Assembly (NCBI RefSeq): GCF_013116825.1
Contig: NZ_JABFNS010000028.1
Location: 1 to 64,000, forward strand
Direction of reading: 5' to 3'
Length of the DNA: 64,000 nucleotides
Origin: Myxococcus xanthus
GTDB taxonomy: Bacteria; Myxococcota; Myxococcia; Myxococcales; Myxococcaceae
This document shows, piece after piece, positions 28,308 to 36,032 of this stretch; position 1 is the first letter of the stretch; the number at the start of each line of letters is the position of its first letter. Position numbers and translations under genes: made by a program. The notes under the pieces were generated by a model. That model did not search any database. It had not been told where the DNA came from and worked only from the letters and a program-made list of their open reading frames with translations.

Positions 28308-28892
28308 ATGGATTATTGGGTTCTCAAGGCCGAGTCGGCGGATGGTGCAATCATTGATGCACTGCCCGAGGGAAGCCCTACCAACTGGAAGTTCAGTCGG
28401 GGTGAGCCGCTTGTGCGACAGTTCCCTGCTGGGGGGAAGGTGTCGTTTTCGGACCACTTCCCGGAACGACGCAAGCTCTACGACTTCGTGCGAAACACTG
28501 TGGGTGTTTTGCTGGTGTCATCACGTGTGAGGCAGGTGCTGGAGGACTTGCAAGTCCATAATGCGGAGTTCCTTCCGGTTACCATGTGTGATCATCAGTG
28601 GAGTCCAGTCGCCGAGGGGTACGGAATCCTCAATGTGCTGGGCTCTCAGGACGTCATTGACTTGGAGAGGTCAAAGTACCGGTTGGACCGCATCACCAAG
28701 AAAGAGATTGCCCGTTTGAACAGGATGGCAGTGGCTTCGGAAAAGGTCGACCCGAAAGCCGATATCTTCCGGGCCCGGAACATGATGGAGCTCATCCTGA
28801 TTTCGGACCGGACCAAGCAGGCCTTCGAACAGGCGGGGCTGACAGGTTTCAGGGCCCATCCCGCCGAAGGCTTCGACGACATGTTCGCCTGA
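28308..28892 (+). CDS. Imm11-family immunity protein, copy 2
   Basis: A 194-residue tandem paralogue of the preceding gene, in the same reading register and offset by 597 bases. It starts MDYWVLKAESADG at ATG 28308; a GTG at 28296 directly after the previous stop is less likely. The 5' two-thirds match copy 1 almost base for base. From about 28675 the sequences separate (KYRLDRITKKEIARLNRMAV against CDIDPITKKEVTRVGNLVL) before converging again at DPKADIFRARNMME. The variable C-terminal part is where toxin specificity could lie. It may protect against a second toxin variant. Confidence 0.8.
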   Translation: MDYWVLKAESADGAIIDALPEGSPTNWKFSRGEPLVRQFPAGGKVSFSDHFPERRKLYDFVRNTVGVLLVSSRVRQVLEDLQVHNAEFLPVTMCDHQWSPVAEGYGILNVLGSQDVIDLERSKYRLDRITKKEIARLNRMAVASEKVDPKADIFRARNMMELILISDRTKQAFEQAGLTGFRAHPAEGFDDMFA

Positions 28893-28909
28893 ACCTGGAG
28901 GAGGGCAGC

Positions 28910-29692
28910 GTGGCAAAGCTTGCGGCACTGCGGGAGGACTCCGGGCGGGCCATTCTCCAGTTGATGCGTCAGGTTGATCCCACCGCGAGCCGAGATGTCC
29001 TCGTGCGGACCGTGGATGAGCTCTGTGTCCACTTCCACGTCGTGGCCGTGGCCACCCTTCTCGTGGATGGCAACCCGCAGGGCTTCTTCCTGAACCTGTG
29101 CCGAGCCGCTGAGAACTGGAGGCGATTGCTCACGCATTGCCGCCTCAAGCAGTGGGCGCTCCCTGCTTCGCGACACATGGAGCCACTGCTCGGTGCCGTC
29201 GCGGCGGGACACTGGAGTCTGGCGCGACAGGTCGCGGAGCTCTCCGAGACGCGGTGGCTTCCGGACGAGGAATACCGCTCCGAGCATGCACGCGCCCAGC
29301 TCTTCCATGCGCTGGTCTCGCCCGGTACCAGGGACGTCGTCATCCCGAGGGTGGAGGCGTTAGAGGGACTGGGGCTCGAGACAGAGACGGACCGGGTTGC
29401 CTGTGCCCGAGCCCTGCTCGAGGGTGACGCAGACACGTTCTCTGAGGCGTTCAAGCACGCGGTGCTCGTGCATGGAGAGGACATCGAGAAGCGCGCGAAG
29501 CTCTTCACGACTCCCGTGACACGCTTCGCGCCGAAGCGAGCCATCTGGTTGGAAGGGCTCGCCTGGCTCAGGCTCACCGAGCGGGCGGACATCGCGAGCT
29601 TCGACGAGCACTTCCAATACTGCCCGCCGCTGGCCCGCACGCCCATGACGACCCAGTACGCCGGGGACTGGGTCGTTTCGCTCGGTCCTTGA
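28910..29692 (+). CDS. Imm49-like immunity protein
   Basis: A 260-residue soluble helical protein starting at GTG 28910 with GGAGGAGGGC upstream. The pattern of hydrophobic helices, with VDGNPQGFFLNLCRAAENWRR near residue 45 and KRAIWLEGLAWLRLTERAD near 205, resembles Imm49-family immunity proteins, which often sit behind Imm11 genes in myxobacteria. It is 17 bases after copy 2 and closes the cassette. Its GC content is nearer the genome average than the Imm11 genes. The family assignment is by eye. Confidence 0.6.
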   Translation: MAKLAALREDSGRAILQLMRQVDPTASRDVLVRTVDELCVHFHVVAVATLLVDGNPQGFFLNLCRAAENWRRLLTHCRLKQWALPASRHMEPLLGAVAAGHWSLARQVAELSETRWLPDEEYRSEHARAQLFHALVSPGTRDVVIPRVEALEGLGLETETDRVACARALLEGDADTFSEAFKHAVLVHGEDIEKRAKLFTTPVTRFAPKRAIWLEGLAWLRLTERADIASFDEHFQYCPPLARTPMTTQYAGDWVVSLGP

Positions 29693-29737
29693 GCGCCGCG
29701 GTGTGTCCCCGCCCGTGGCGCCTCCAGAGTGGAACGG

Positions 29738-30523
29738 CTACAACTCCCGCGACTGCTCCACCTTGCGCTGCTGGTCGCGGACGGCCAGCTCTTTGGACAG
29801 GTAGGGCTTGAGCCTCTGGCTCGTATACGTGAGCGTCAGGCTGCGCGCCCCGGGCTCCTGGCTGCCGGTGAGCCGCACCTCCGTTTCGGCTTCGGTCCAG
29901 GTGCTCCGCAGCAGGTATTCGTGAACCGCGAGGGCGGCGTCCGTCCTCGCGTTGGCCTCCATCTGCCGGCCGAAGTTGTCCACGGCGGGGCCACTGGGCT
30001 GCACGCCGGAGCGCCACGCGTGGTAGTTCGCCGAGGCCTCGGAGAGGTTGTTGGCCATCTGCGCCAGCGCCAGGCGCCCCTCCGCGTCGAGCGCCGAGTC
30101 CTCCCTGGACGCGGGCTTGCCGTACTTCATGGTGAGCAGCTCCGCCACCGCGTTGAAGTTGTCGCGGACGGCGCCCGGCGCGCGGAAGTGGAGGGTGACC
30201 TCGGCCAACTGCCCCTGGGCGAACACGTAGTAGGCGTCCGCGCGGCGGCCGGCCACGACGTCGGCGACGTGCACGTCCCCCCAGGCATTGATGACCCGGG
30301 CGTGGAAGGGGAGCGCGGTCATGGCCTCGTCCTTCGTCATCCCCCAGCGCGTGTCTTGGAAGCCTGAGTTGCTGCGGTACTGCTCCCGGGCGCCCTCCTC
30401 GCGCTCGACGTCCGCCAGCCGGATGGCGTCGCGGCGTTCGAGCAGCGCCTGGTGCTTCGCGGACGTGCCGCAGGCGGTGGTGGCGAGACACAGCGGCAGC
30501 AACAGGGCGGAACTCCATCGCAT
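29738..30523 (-). CDS. Putative lipoprotein, 261 aa
   Basis: The leader MRWSSALLLPLCLATTACG has a clear lipobox (TTAC, Cys at residue 18), and AGAGGAG lies before ATG 30523. The mature protein begins with a charged helix (ALLERRDAIRLADVEREEGAREQY). A segment GFQDTRWGMTKDEAMTALP follows, similar to small periplasmic proteins in which a WGMT/SxxEV motif repeats. A beta domain ends the protein (TEVRLTGSQEPGARSLTLTYTS). The function is not known. It converges on the immunity gene with a 45-base gap. Confidence 0.7.
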   Translation of the reverse strand: MRWSSALLLPLCLATTACGTSAKHQALLERRDAIRLADVEREEGAREQYRSNSGFQDTRWGMTKDEAMTALPFHARVINAWGDVHVADVVAGRRADAYYVFAQGQLAEVTLHFRAPGAVRDNFNAVAELLTMKYGKPASREDSALDAEGRLALAQMANNLSEASANYHAWRSGVQPSGPAVDNFGRQMEANARTDAALAVHEYLLRSTWTEAETEVRLTGSQEPGARSLTLTYTSQRLKPYLSKELAVRDQQRKVEQSREL

Positions 30524-30614
30524 GGGCGGCTCCTCTGGCGGTGGCGTGGGGCCGTGACGGCCCGCCGCTTCCGATATTCAAAGGGGCTCGCGCCATTTCG
30601 AAAGCGCCGGGCGC

Positions 30615-31319
30615 TCAGGGGCCGGCCGCCGCGCCTTCCGTCCACTTCCCGCGCCGGGTGGGCTCCTTCATCGCTCGGGCGAGCGCCGTGAGGAAGCGCC
30701 TGCGGGGCCAGTTCTCCGCGCCGAAGCGGGCCAGGTGTTCAGTCTCCACCTGGCAGTCGATGAGCTGGAAGCCCCAGCCCTGGAAGCGCTCCGCCGCGGT
30801 GACGAAGGCCACCTTCGAGGCGTCCGGGGCCAGCGCGAACATGCTCTCCCCAAAGAAGGCCGCGCCCAGGGACACCCCGTACAGGCCGCCCTTCAGCTCG
30901 CCCTCCGCCCACGCCTCCACCGAGTGCGCGAAGCCCGCCTCGTGGAGCGTGACGTAGGCCTCCATCATCTCCTCGGTAATCCAGGTGCCCGTCTGTCCGG
31001 GCCGAGGCACCTGGCTGCATTCGGTGATGACGCGCCGGAAGGCGGTGTCGTAGCGCACCTCGTAGACGCCGCGGGCCATCGTCTTGCGCAGCGAGCGGCC
31101 CACGTGGAGCTTGTCCGGCGACAGCACGAAGCGCGGGTCCGGCGAGTGCCAGAGGATGGGGTCTCCCTCGCTGTACCAGGGGAAGATGCCGCGGGCGTAG
31201 GCGGCCAGCAGCCGCTCCGGACGCAAGTCACCGCCGACGGCGACCACGCCGCTCTTGTCGGCGCGCTCCGGGGGCGGGAAGAGCTCCGGGTGCTCGTCAC
31301 TCAACAGGTAGATGGGCAC
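30615..31319 (-). CDS. aat: Leucyl/phenylalanyl-tRNA-protein transferase
   Basis: A 234-residue enzyme of the N-end rule pathway. It moves Leu or Phe from tRNA to proteins with N-terminal Arg or Lys, marking them for ClpS/ClpAP. Family segments are complete: GVVAVGGDLRPERLLAAYARGIFPWY (start), ILWHSPDPRFVL, TGTWITEEMMEAYVTLHEAGFAHSVE, GGLYGVSLGAAFFGESMF and the C-terminal QLIDCQVETEHLARFGAE. ATG 31319 fits the family N-terminus. The lipoprotein gene behind it is on the same strand about 92 bases away, and the WHy lipoprotein gene lies 11 bases upstream, so aat may be its operon partner. Confidence 0.95.
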   Translation of the reverse strand: MPIYLLSDEHPELFPPPERADKSGVVAVGGDLRPERLLAAYARGIFPWYSEGDPILWHSPDPRFVLSPDKLHVGRSLRKTMARGVYEVRYDTAFRRVITECSQVPRPGQTGTWITEEMMEAYVTLHEAGFAHSVEAWAEGELKGGLYGVSLGAAFFGESMFALAPDASKVAFVTAAERFQGWGFQLIDCQVETEHLARFGAENWPRRRFLTALARAMKEPTRRGKWTEGAAAGP

Positions 31320-31330
31320 GGCGTGCCACT

Positions 31331-32161
31331 CTACCGGGAGACGTTCAGCTTCACCTTCCCCGTGAGCGAATACGGCACGCGCAGCAGCGGCCCCGTCACC
31401 TCACCCGTCACCCCGTAGGGCAGCAGCCCGTTGGAGATGAGCGCCTTCACCTCGGGGCCCCAGGTGTCCTTTGTCACCGCCAGTTCCACCGGGTACACGC
31501 CCGTGGCGGACGCGTCCACGGTGTCCGCCTGCGCCAGCGTGCCGCTGTCCAGCGTCTTGCCGGCCACCGACGCCGTCCACGTCAGGCCCTCCAGCCGCAG
31601 CGGGAAGGGGTTGGGGTTGCGCACGCCCAGGCGGAGGTTGAGCTGGACCTCCTCATCCGAGTAGCGCGCCCCGTCCAACTCCTCCACCACCACCGTGGGC
31701 AGCCGGGGCACCCGCGCCGCGCGGCTGGCGGCGAAGGGAATCGTCTGCTCCTGGTCTCCCGAGCGCACGACGAGGTTGCCGCGCAGGGCGAGCAGCAGCG
31801 TGCCTCCCTGGGCGCTCAGCCTCGCCAGGTCGTCCTCGTTCTTCACGTAGGGCGCGAGCTCCTCGAAGGAGAGGTCCGTGGGCTCGCCGGGCGTCAGCGC
31901 CACGTCCAGCTTCGCGGTGCCCGTCCTCACCACCTGTCCGTCGGCGACGAGCTCGTAGTCGGCGCGCTCCACCACCCCCTCCCCGGGGCTGGTCACCTGG
32001 GCCTCGAAGCGCAGGGTGGCGTCGGTGAGGCCCTGGGACGCGACGACGGTCCGTTGGGCGGTGAGGACGGCGGGACTGGAGGGCCGGGTGGGGGTGGAAG
32101 CACACCCCGCACAGAGGAAAAGCACCACGGCCAATCGGAACATGGGCGAGGGCAAGCGCAT
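31331..32161 (-). CDS. WHy/LEA14-like lipoprotein, 276 aa
   Basis: The leader MRLPSPMFRLAVVLFLCAGC gives a lipoprotein (AGC). The mature part has two beta-sandwich regions. The second (about 165-270) is a clear WHy/LEA14 domain with the LRLGVRNPNPFPLRLEGLTW motif. The first (about 45-150) has a similar strand layout, so the protein is probably a tandem of two such domains. Starts at ATG 32161 or ATG 32143 are both possible; neither has a good ribosome site. It is divergent from the zincin gene (start 32230) and upstream of aat on the same strand. Likely an envelope protein of unknown ligand. Confidence 0.75.
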   Translation of the reverse strand: MRLPSPMFRLAVVLFLCAGCASTPTRPSSPAVLTAQRTVVASQGLTDATLRFEAQVTSPGEGVVERADYELVADGQVVRTGTAKLDVALTPGEPTDLSFEELAPYVKNEDDLARLSAQGGTLLLALRGNLVVRSGDQEQTIPFAASRAARVPRLPTVVVEELDGARYSDEEVQLNLRLGVRNPNPFPLRLEGLTWTASVAGKTLDSGTLAQADTVDASATGVYPVELAVTKDTWGPEVKALISNGLLPYGVTGEVTGPLLRVPYSLTGKVKLNVSR

Positions 32162-32229
32162 CACGCTAGACAATGTGGCCACCCCCTGGAGTCCTCTCAA
32201 GGGCTTTTCCGCTAGACTGTCCACCACCC

Positions 32230-32868
32230 GTGGCCCAACGCCGCCCCAACTTCAACAAGACGCTCCGCTCTCTCATCCGGGACATCGCGGCGAAGATGCC
32301 GGAGTTCGGGCATGTGAAGGCGGGCCGCATCCTCGTGGTGGCCGGTGAGGCCCGCCGCGCCTCCCGGGGCACCGTGAAGCCCCTGTGCTTCCGGGGTGGG
32401 AAGAGCACGGACCGCACCGGACGCCGCAAGCCCATCATCCGCATCCGGGGCAAGCGGATGCTGTACTGCGTCACCCTCCGGCCGCTCTTCTTCCGGGGGT
32501 CCACCGCGCAGGCTCGCGTGGAGACGGTGATTCACGAGCTCTTCCACCTGTCGCGCCGCTTCGACGGGACGCTGCACTCTGGCCGGCGCCATGCCGTGCT
32601 GGGGCGCAACTTCTCTCGCAAGCTCAAGCCGCTGGTGCGCCGCTACCTCAAGCTGTGCCCCCCGGAGCTGCTGGCCGCCATGGCTCACTCCGGCGAGGTG
32701 CGCATCCTCCAGTGGCTGGAGCGGCCCGGCCCCGCCTACTACCCTGGCAGCCATCGCCGGGTGCGGAAGGTCTACACCGAGGAGCAGCTCTACTCCGGTG
32801 TCGCTCGCATGGTGACGCCCAAGGTGCGTCTGGCTCGCGACACTTCCGCGCGCTCCAAGGTTCACTGA
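32230..32868 (+). CDS. Putative zinc metallopeptidase (HExxH), very basic
   Basis: A 212-residue soluble protein starting at GTG 32230. ETVIHELFHLSRRFDG holds the zincin motif HELFH (H102, E103, H106), and a third ligand could be in the following SGRRHAVLGRNF segment (His about 119). The protein is strongly basic, with many Arg/Lys on both sides of the motif, which suggests nucleic-acid or ribosome contact, as in SprT-like proteases. No signal peptide is seen. It resembles a conserved putative metallopeptidase family in delta-proteobacteria; substrates are unknown. Confidence 0.75.
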   Translation: MAQRRPNFNKTLRSLIRDIAAKMPEFGHVKAGRILVVAGEARRASRGTVKPLCFRGGKSTDRTGRRKPIIRIRGKRMLYCVTLRPLFFRGSTAQARVETVIHELFHLSRRFDGTLHSGRRHAVLGRNFSRKLKPLVRRYLKLCPPELLAAMAHSGEVRILQWLERPGPAYYPGSHRRVRKVYTEEQLYSGVARMVTPKVRLARDTSARSKVH

Positions 32869-32922
32869 GCGGTGCGCTCCCACACACCCTGATTCGCACC
32901 GGGGCGGTTTTTTGCCAATCAT

Positions 32923-32951
32923 TTGACTTTGAAAATCAGTATCAATATCGT
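32923..32951 (+). promoter_or_regulatory. Sigma-70-type promoter of the haem-uptake operon
   Basis: TTGACT (32923-32928) and TATCGT (32946-32951) are separated by exactly 17 bases. The -35 box matches five of six consensus bases and the -10 box four. It is in an AT-rich island, unusual for this genome, 28 bases before the first gene of the operon. Confidence 0.6.
32930..32944 (+). promoter_or_regulatory. Fur box
   Basis: TGAAAATCAGTATCA matches the 7-1-7 Fur inverted repeat (TGATAAT-N-ATTATCA) at 12 of 14 positions. It lies wholly in the spacer between the -35 and -10 boxes, so bound Fur-iron would block RNA polymerase. All genes downstream are for haem uptake, which fits iron repression. 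Confidence 0.75.
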
Positions 32952-32978
32952 CACCGCCGTTTCGAGCCAGGAGCGGTG

Positions 32979-33167
32979 ATGCGCGACGGTTGCCACGGTG
33001 GAGGCGGGGCGGAGGAGCTGCGCTGCATGTGCGGCAGCCTGCTGGCGCGGTTGGTGCCGGAGGGCGTGGAGCTCAAGTGCCGCCGCTGCCACCGGACGCA
33101 GGTGGTGCCCCTGGAGCGAACGCCGCCGGGAGGCGGTGGTGCGCAGGTGCGCGGCTCAGGCCGCTGA
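32979..33167 (+). CDS. Com-like zinc-ribbon protein, 62 aa
   Basis: A small basic protein beginning MRDGCHGGGGAEELRC at ATG 32979, with CCAGGAG as ribosome site. The core, LRCMCGSLLARLVPEGVELKCRRCHR, is the zinc-ribbon of the Com family, named for the phage Mu translational activator. The first knuckle is CxC rather than the usual CxxC, so metal binding may use the extra upstream Cys. It is the first gene after the Fur-controlled promoter and 129 bases before the TonB receptor. It could activate translation of the receptor mRNA, as Com does for mom; this is inference. Confidence 0.7.
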   Translation: MRDGCHGGGGAEELRCMCGSLLARLVPEGVELKCRRCHRTQVVPLERTPPGGGGAQVRGSGR

Positions 33168-33181
33168 CGTGTGAGACGTTC

Positions 33182-33215
33182 CCGGGCCGCCCAGGCCCGG
33201 TGCAGTGAGGTTTTT
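33182..33215 (+). other. Hairpin and T-run between the zinc-ribbon gene and the receptor
   Basis: CCGGGCC (33182-33188) pairs with GGCCCGG (33194-33200); TTTTT follows at 33211-33215. Further possible stems (GGGCCTT/AAGGCCC) lie before the receptor start. This could attenuate transcription or hold a translational control site for the small zinc protein. Confidence 0.4.
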
Positions 33216-33296
33216 CCTGCGGCCCGAGGCCATTGAGCCCAGCGCCCTACAGGGCCTTCCGCGAAAGGCCCCCGGCCTTGCGCCGGAGGACGCAGC

Positions 33297-35312
33297 ATGG
33301 CGTGGCGTGGGTGTTTGCTCTTCGTGGCCTGTTCCGTGCCGTGGACGGCGTGGGGCGGTGGCAGTGAAGCGCCGGCCACCGAGGTAGCCTCCGGCGAGGC
33401 TTCCACCGTGGAGGCTTCGCCCGAGGCGCAGGTGGCCCAGGCCGATGCGGGGCCGGAGCCCGTGTCCGGCGCGGAGGCGCTGCCGGAAGCGCGCACGGTG
33501 GTGACGGCGTCGCGTTCGCCGGAGCGGCTCGAGGATTCGGCGGTGGCCACGGAGGTCATCACCCGCTCGGACATCCTGGCCAGCGGGGCGCGGGACGCGT
33601 CGGAGCTGCTCACCGCGCACCCTGGGCTCCAGGTGGTCCAGACGTTCGCGGGCGCCACGGTGCAGTTGCAGGGCCTGTCGCCGGAGTACGTCCTGGTGTT
33701 GGTGGACGGTGAGCGCGTGGCCGGCCGGGTGGCCGGAAGCGTGGACCTGTCCCGCCTGTCCACCGAGGACATCGAACAGGTGGAAATCGTGAAGGGCCCC
33801 TCGTCGGTCCTCTACGGCAGCGACGCGGTGGCGGGCGTGGTGAATCTCATCACCCGCCGTGCCCGCCGTCCGCTGGGCGCCGAGCTGCGCGCCTCCTACG
33901 GCTCCATGCAGCGGCTGGAACTGGACGCCACCGGCGAGGCGAAGGGGGAGACCTGGGGGCTGCGTCTGAGCGGCGGTCTGGCCCGGCGGGACGCGTACCT
34001 CCTGGACCCGGCGAGCATCGGCACCACGGGCAGCAGCCTGGATGGCATCGACGCGTCCGTGGGCGGTGACTTGCGCGTCAGTGAAGGCACGGCGCTGCAG
34101 GCCAACGCCACCTATGCGCGGCGGGTGCAGCGCGGCGTGGACGTGGGCGTGACGGGCGCCATCTTCGACCGCGCCAGCCGGGATGACTCGCTCTCCGTGC
34201 GTCTGTCTCCCCGGTGGACACTGTCCAACAACGCCTCGCTGCGCGTGGATGGCGCCTATGCGTGGTTCAACCGGCGCTACCTGAGGGACCAGCGCCGCTC
34301 CAACGCGCTGGACACCATCGAGGACACGCGCGAGCAGCAGGGCCGGCTGGGCGCGCAGCTGGACGCGAAGCTGGGCGACGCCCACGCCTTCGTGGCGGGC
34401 GCGGAGCTGCTCGGCGAATGGTTGCGGGCGGACCGGCTGGGCGAAGACGGCGCCGGCCAGCGCGCCCGCGCGTCCAGCTACGTGCAGGACAACTGGACCC
34501 TGGTGCCGCGCTTGAAGCTGACGCTGGTGCCGGGCGCGCGCGTGGACACGGACACGCAGTTCGGCACGGCGGTGACGCCCCGGCTGGCGGTGCGCATGGA
34601 CCCGACGTCCTGGCTCACGCTGCGCGGCAGCTCCGGCTGGGCGTTCAGGGCGCCGGGCTTCCAGGAGATGCTGCTCGACTTCGAAAACCCCAGCGTGGGC
34701 TACCGGGTGCACGGCAATCCGGACCTGCGTCCGGAGCGCTCGCGAAGCTTCAACCTGTCGGTGGAGGTGAAGCCAGCGGAGTCCTCGCTCCTGTGGGTGA
34801 GCGCCTTCCAGCACCGCCTTCAGGACATGATTGGCGTCTCCACGGAGATGGTCGGTCCGCAGCAGCTCTTCACCTACGTGAACATCGCGCGTGCGCGCGT
34901 GCTCGGAGGTGAGCTGGGCGTGCGTCAGCAACTGCCGGGCCGCATCTCCGCGGAGCTGGGCTACACGCTCACTGACGGCCGTGCCGAGGAGACGGGGCTG
35001 GCGCTGGAAGGGCAGGCGCGTCATCGCCTCACCGCGCAGGCCACCTGGCGTCACCGGACGTCGGGCCTGGAGGCCTGGGTCCGCGGCGCGCTCGTGGGGC
35101 CGCGTCCCTTCTACCCGGACACGGATGGTGACGGCGTCGCCAACCCGTACGACGCGAAGACCTACGTCACCGTGGATGCCCGGCTGGGCTGGCGCATGCG
35201 CGAGGAGCTCCAGTTCTTCGTGCTGGGCACCAACCTCGCGAACGCGGGCAACCCCACAGACCTCCCCATGCCCCCTCGCGCCATCCAGGCCGGCATCTCC
35301 GCCCGGCTCTGA
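33297..35312 (+). CDS. TonB-dependent outer-membrane haem receptor
   Basis: A 671-residue receptor: signal MAWRGCLLFVACSVPWTAWG, a low-complexity Glu/Ala linker (25-65), the plug domain from about 66 (TVVTASRSPERLEDS ... VEIVKGPSSVLYGSDAVAGVVNLIT), and a 22-strand-type barrel ending in an aromatic-poor LQAGISARL tail. It contains the NPDLRPERSRSFNLSVE motif common to siderophore/haem/vitamin receptors. Near the C-terminus an external loop reads DTDGDGVANPYD, a calcium-type DxDxDG loop. With HmuY directly downstream, haem is the likely ligand. ATG 33297 follows GGAGG by 8 bases. Confidence 0.9.
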   Translation: MAWRGCLLFVACSVPWTAWGGGSEAPATEVASGEASTVEASPEAQVAQADAGPEPVSGAEALPEARTVVTASRSPERLEDSAVATEVITRSDILASGARDASELLTAHPGLQVVQTFAGATVQLQGLSPEYVLVLVDGERVAGRVAGSVDLSRLSTEDIEQVEIVKGPSSVLYGSDAVAGVVNLITRRARRPLGAELRASYGSMQRLELDATGEAKGETWGLRLSGGLARRDAYLLDPASIGTTGSSLDGIDASVGGDLRVSEGTALQANATYARRVQRGVDVGVTGAIFDRASRDDSLSVRLSPRWTLSNNASLRVDGAYAWFNRRYLRDQRRSNALDTIEDTREQQGRLGAQLDAKLGDAHAFVAGAELLGEWLRADRLGEDGAGQRARASSYVQDNWTLVPRLKLTLVPGARVDTDTQFGTAVTPRLAVRMDPTSWLTLRGSSGWAFRAPGFQEMLLDFENPSVGYRVHGNPDLRPERSRSFNLSVEVKPAESSLLWVSAFQHRLQDMIGVSTEMVGPQQLFTYVNIARARVLGGELGVRQQLPGRISAELGYTLTDGRAEETGLALEGQARHRLTAQATWRHRTSGLEAWVRGALVGPRPFYPDTDGDGVANPYDAKTYVTVDARLGWRMREELQFFVLGTNLANAGNPTDLPMPPRAIQAGISARL

Positions 35313-35345
35313 CGCTCCCTTCCACCTCTCACTCAAGGAGTCCCG

Positions 35346-36005
35346 ATGTCCCGCTTCTCTCCCCGTTCCTCCTTCCTGGGCCGCGCCGCCGCCGCCCTGC
35401 TGCTGGCCGGTTCCCTGTCCGCGTGCGGCGATGACCTGGAGCTGCCACCAGAGAACCCGCCGGCGGATGGCTCCCACGTGAATCACGTGGCCAACGATGA
35501 CGGCTCGTACACCACCACCGTGAACGCGACGGGCAGCGCGGACTGGATTGGCCTGGACCTGGACAAGGGCGCGCAGGTGAGCGCCTCCGAGGACACTGTC
35601 TGGGACCTGGCCTTCAACCGCTTCAACGTCCGCACCCGGGGCGGCGTGAGTGGTACCGGCAACGTGGCGGTGGCGGTGCTCCTCGAGACGGACTTCGCGG
35701 CGGTGACGCGGGCGCCGGCGGATGGCTACGTCGCGGATTCCGAGGACGGCCCGGACCGGGGCGAGGACCCGGACAGCGCCTTCCAGCAGGGCGACGGGTG
35801 GTACGCCTATGACATGACGACGCACGCCCTCACGGCGCGTCGCAATGTGTACGTCGTCCGCTCCGACGCTGGTGACTACTTCAAGGTCGCCATGCAGTCC
35901 TATTACGACGATGCGGGCACGCCGGGGATGTTGTCGTTCCGCTGGGCGAAGGTGCCTGGCCCCGCCTCCAGCGGCAGCGCCGTGACGCAGCAGTCCTCGT
36001 ACTGA
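35346..36005 (+). CDS. hmuY: HmuY-family haem-binding lipoprotein
   Basis: A 219-residue lipoprotein; leader LLLAGSLSACGDD. The mature all-beta HmuY fold is recognised by VNATGSADWIGLDLDKGAQV, TVWDLAFNRFNVRTRGG, GWYAYDMTTHALTARRNVYVVRS and DYFKVAMQSYY. HmuY proteins are surface hemophores handing haem to their TonB receptor, which is the gene just upstream (34-base gap with AAGGAG). In other HmuY proteins axial haem ligands are His or Met; candidate ligands here are in MTTHALTARRN. It is part of the Fur-controlled operon. Confidence 0.88.
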   Translation: MSRFSPRSSFLGRAAAALLLAGSLSACGDDLELPPENPPADGSHVNHVANDDGSYTTTVNATGSADWIGLDLDKGAQVSASEDTVWDLAFNRFNVRTRGGVSGTGNVAVAVLLETDFAAVTRAPADGYVADSEDGPDRGEDPDSAFQQGDGWYAYDMTTHALTARRNVYVVRSDAGDYFKVAMQSYYDDAGTPGMLSFRWAKVPGPASSGSAVTQQSSY

Positions 36006-36032
36006 GCCCCCTTCCACTTCCAGGTGTCCAAC

